Shown here piece after piece: positions 61,552 to 64,000 of a stretch of DNA of 64,000 nt (positions within the stretch are counted from its first letter, which is position 1; every line of letters starts with the position of its first letter). The stretch covers positions 1 to 64,000 of the forward strand of contig JANSXX010000014.1 of assembly GCA_024742815.1 (NCBI GenBank). Direction: 5' to 3'. The DNA is from HXMU1420-13 sp024742815. GTDB lineage: Bacteria; Bacteroidota; Rhodothermia; Balneolales; Balneolaceae. The position numbers and the translations under genes were made by a program. Under the pieces are notes generated by a model. That model made no database searches, had not been told where the DNA came from, and saw only the letters and a program-made list of their open reading frames with translations.

Positions 61552-62383
61552 AATTCTGTGTGATAATCGATAGATTTTCTTTTAATGATTTAGCTGCATT
61601 CCCGACATATTCTAACCAGTTTTCATGTTCTGCCCCTGCATAAATAATTCCCCTACTTGAGTTGATTAGTGGAATCCCTTCATGTGCAGCCAAAGTATTG
61701 GCCAATTCTTCAATATTTCCTCCCTGAGCTCCCACACCGGGAATTAGTAAGCTGGCTTTTGAGTGATGTTCAATTACCGATCTTGCCTCAGCCGATTGTG
61801 TGGCACCAACCACCATTCCTAAATGAGCTTCGGTATGGATTGAGCGCTCAAACAACGTATGGGCAATATATTCGGCCATCATATCAAATCCTTCGAATGG
61901 CTTTTTCAGGAAATCGTCAGCGCCGGGATTTGATGTTAACGCCAGAACATATACTCCTTTGGTTTCATCAGATGAAAATGCATCTAAGGTCTCGAAACCC
62001 ATTAACGGATTAAGTGTAATCGCATCAACATTGAAGGTATCGAAAAATGCTTTTTTATAGTGTTCTGCAGTACTACTAATATCACCACGTTTGGCATCGG
62101 CAATGATAATCTTGTCGTCGGGAATGATCTCAATAACCTCATCCAAAACCTTTAACCCTTTCTTACCAAGTGCTTCAAAAAAGGCCAGATTGGGTTTATA
62201 TGCCGCGCAGTGATCTTTGGTAACTTCCACTACCATAGAACAAAATTCGTAGACTAGTTCACTGGTAGAGCCAATCTTTTTACGGGTAGCATCCGGCAGC
62301 AGATTCAGATTGGGATCGAGCCCTACACAAAGCGTAGAATTTGAATTTTTTACCGCTGTTTGCAGCTTTTCGAGGTAGGTCAT
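61541..62383 (-). CDS. pyrF: Orotidine 5'-phosphate decarboxylase (type 2)
   Basis: 280 residues. LCVGLDPNLNLLPD opens the barrel, with the catalytic DAKRGDISSTAEHYKKAFF motif, DAITLNPLMGFETLDAF, GMVVGATQSAEA and LLIPGVGAQGGN. The length and the ATQ motif fit the longer type 2 subfamily. It makes UMP in pyrimidine synthesis. The rnhA start lies within its 3' end, so the two are coupled. Confidence 0.94.
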   Translation of the reverse strand: MTYLEKLQTAVKNSNSTLCVGLDPNLNLLPDATRKKIGSTSELVYEFCSMVVEVTKDHCAAYKPNLAFFEALGKKGLKVLDEVIEIIPDDKIIIADAKRGDISSTAEHYKKAFFDTFNVDAITLNPLMGFETLDAFSSDETKGVYVLALTSNPGADDFLKKPFEGFDMMAEYIAHTLFERSIHTEAHLGMVVGATQSAEARSVIEHHSKASLLIPGVGAQGGNIEELANTLAAHEGIPLINSSRGIIYAGAEHENWLEYVGNAAKSLKENLSIITQNYVG

Positions 62384-62455
62384 TGAGTTAAGTTTGAGTA
62401 GCTGAGAAGTTAGCTAACACTTGCAGCTTACTCAAGGTGTATTTCCGAACAATGC

Positions 62456-62605
62456 TCAATGGTTGCAATTACAATCCTGACCGCATTTTTTCTCTTTTTG
62501 GGAATCGCCGGTTAATGGCTTAATGATATATCTGTTTGAAATGTAACCAATCACAAATATTAGCATACAAACTGCAATAATTGATTGAAGATCAAGATTT
62601 AGCAT
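62456..62605 (-). CDS. FeoB-associated Cys-rich membrane protein
   Basis: 49 residues, found by reading the gap after feoB. One N-terminal helix (SIIAVCMLIFVIGYISNRYI) and a short cytoplasmic-type tail ending KKCGQDCNCNH, with three cysteines. This is the usual small partner encoded directly after feoB in many Bacteroidota, perhaps holding Fe2+ near the channel. Its ATG is 1 nt after the feoB stop. Confidence 0.85.
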   Translation of the reverse strand: MLNLDLQSIIAVCMLIFVIGYISNRYIIKPLTGDSQKEKKCGQDCNCNH

Positions 62606-62606
62606 C

Positions 62607-64000
62607 TTATAAATTACTCCCAATCTGAAATGTGATCAGTGAACAAACATAAGCCAGCGCACTCATGTACACGAACATAGCTGTGGGCCATTTCCATGAA
62701 TTTGTTTCTCGGCGTACAATGGCAATCGTGCTCATACATTGCATTGCAAGTGCAAAAAAGACCATAAGTGATAAGGCTGTAGCTACGGAATAGATTGGTT
62801 GCCCGGTTTTCGGATCGGTATCGTTAATCAGTTTTTCCTTCAGCGTTACGATGTCTTCATCGCTGCCCTCGATGCTGTAAATAGTGTTCAGTGTTCCTAC
62901 CATAACTTCACGAGCTGCAAAGGATGTAAGTAATCCGATTCCAATTTTCCAATCGAAACCTAACGGCTCAATGGTTGGCTCAATAATCTGCCCGAATTGT
63001 CCCGCAAAACTATTTCGAAGTTGATAGGATTCAATAGTCTCACCCTCGTAAGCATTTTGATCATATTCTTGTTGATCTACACCGGGAAACGAAGCCAAGA
63101 ACCATAATACAATAGATATAGCTACAATAATTTTCCCGGCTTCTTTTACAAAAATCCATCCTCGGTCAGCAACGTTTTTAAACACTACATCCCATTTTGG
63201 CATTTTATAAGCCGGGAGCTCCATAATAAACGGTGTTTGCTGTCCTTTTGGGAAAAACCATTTCATAACAGCCGCCGCGATTAGGGCCATCACAATCCCA
63301 AAAATGTATAACCCAAAAAATGTAATCCCCTGATAGGTAAAAATTCCCAATACAGGCGTAGCAGGGATAAATGCAGCTATAAGCAAGGCATAAACCGGTA
63401 AACGAGCCGAACACGCCATAAACGGCAACACCATGATGGTGATAATTCGATCGCGCCAGTTTTCTATGGTACGGGTTGCCATAATTCCGGGGATAGCGCA
63501 CGCAAAACCTGACATCAGGGGCACCACAGATCGCCCATGCAAGCCAACTTTGGTCATAAATCCATCCATCACGAAAGCTGCCCTGGCCATATATCCGGTT
63601 CCTTCCAGGATGTAAATAAAGAAAAACAGGAACACAATTTGCGGCAGGAAAATAACAACTCCGCCAAGCCCGGCAATCACTCCTTCAACTAATAAGTCGT
63701 TTAGAATTCCGGGTGGCAAGGCATTAGCAACCCAATTTCCTGTTTCAATAAAAATCAGATCGATGAAATCCATAAATGGAGTTGCCCAGCTAAAAATAGC
63801 TTGAAACATCAACAACAAAATGGAAGTGAAAATAATAGGCCCAAATACTTTGTGGGTAACCACACTATCAATTCGATCGGTTATGCTAAGCGATGTATTC
63901 GTGTTTTGCTGAGTTGCATCTTTTGTACACCGATCAATAAAATCGTAGCGTTGGAGCACTTCAGCAGCCATTGGGTTTTCGCCGGCCTGCTCGAGAATCT
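62607..64000 (-). CDS. feoB: Ferrous iron transport protein B, C-terminal part
   Basis: About 464 codons, open to the right window edge; the N-terminal GTPase domain is outside. The membrane part includes the two Gate segments (IFLPQIVFLFFFIYILEGTGYMARAAFVMDGFMTKVGLHGRS; SFAAREVMVGTLNTIYS) and a C-terminal region with the MVFFALAMQCMSTIAIVRRET pattern. It imports Fe2+ across the inner membrane. An internal ATG at 63971 should not be taken as the start: the frame continues upstream as ILEQAGENP. Confidence 0.95.
   Translation of the reverse strand, partial: ILEQAGENPMAAEVLQRYDFIDRCTKDATQQNTNTSLSITDRIDSVVTHKVFGPIIFTSILLLMFQAIFSWATPFMDFIDLIFIETGNWVANALPPGILNDLLVEGVIAGLGGVVIFLPQIVFLFFFIYILEGTGYMARAAFVMDGFMTKVGLHGRSVVPLMSGFACAIPGIMATRTIENWRDRIITIMVLPFMACSARLPVYALLIAAFIPATPVLGIFTYQGITFFGLYIFGIVMALIAAAVMKWFFPKGQQTPFIMELPAYKMPKWDVVFKNVADRGWIFVKEAGKIIVAISIVLWFLASFPGVDQQEYDQNAYEGETIESYQLRNSFAGQFGQIIEPTIEPLGFDWKIGIGLLTSFAAREVMVGTLNTIYSIEGSDEDIVTLKEKLINDTDPKTGQPIYSVATALSLMVFFALAMQCMSTIAIVRRETNSWKWPTAMFVYMSALAYVCSLITFQIGSNL

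Overview
The window looks like chromosomal DNA of a marine-type member of the Balneolota or a close Bacteroidota/Rhodothermota relative. The evidence is moderate AT-richness, Bacteroidetes-style promoters (TTG, 21 nt, TAnnTTTG), three proteins ending in a type IX secretion (T9SS) sorting domain with the NPFNPxT signature, and the str operon order rpsL-rpsG-fusA-tuf. The taxon is inferred from protein style only; no 16S gene is present. No insertion sequence, integrase, phage gene or CRISPR array was seen.

Layout. 0-3.3 kb: str ribosomal operon on the minus strand, with tuf cut by the window edge. 3.5-13 kb: a membrane TPR/helix-turn-helix regulator divergent from a 1.6-kilo-residue GLUG-repeat T9SS cargo and a small PID-CTERM-like membrane protein, then recG and a small zinc-ribbon gene. 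13-23.5 kb: housekeeping genes (typA, yihY-like, yjbQ-like, an AlkC/AlkD-type glycosylase, a GIY-YIG protein, tRNA-Ser(GCU), hpt, tilS, birA, a lone CBM48 protein, ptsI, ptsH, gatC). 23.5-36.2 kb: surface-glycan genes (a YfhO-type membrane protein, three glycosyltransferases, a PIG-L deacetylase, a VioA/VioB-like aminosugar pair, a WecF-like transferase, a Wzx-like flippase and an asparagine-synthase-like protein lacking the catalytic cysteine). 36-43.5 kb: hisS, two tandem APC permeases with regulatory tails, and lysA. 43.5-52.6 kb: a minus-strand block holding two T9SS cargo proteins, a response regulator, a LytS-type TPR histidine kinase and a zinc-ribbon protein. 52.8-64 kb: lysC, a CNNM/CorC protein, an ABC-F ATPase, an FkbM methyltransferase, a VOC protein, an alpha/beta hydrolase, a propeller-like exported protein flanked by direct repeats, rnhA, pyrF, a small Cys-rich membrane protein and the 3' part of feoB.

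The most interesting unit is the 43.5-52.6 kb block. Two identical-architecture sites, ATCAGGTGACA-N4-GGTGAC, lie exactly 54 nt upstream of the start codons of the zinc-ribbon gene and of the first T9SS cargo gene, just upstream of promoter-like boxes. The simplest reading is a self-contained signalling and secretion module: zinc-ribbon, kinase and regulator in one autoregulated operon, controlling a second operon of secreted cargo. Parts recur at 3.5-13 kb: a TPR protein with the same kind of HTH, a T9SS cargo with the same ~460-residue C-terminal module, and a zinc-ribbon paralogue that aligns without gaps across its core.

Gene functions come from recognisable motifs in the translations. 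Operons, regulation and pathway links are inferred from spacing and strand.
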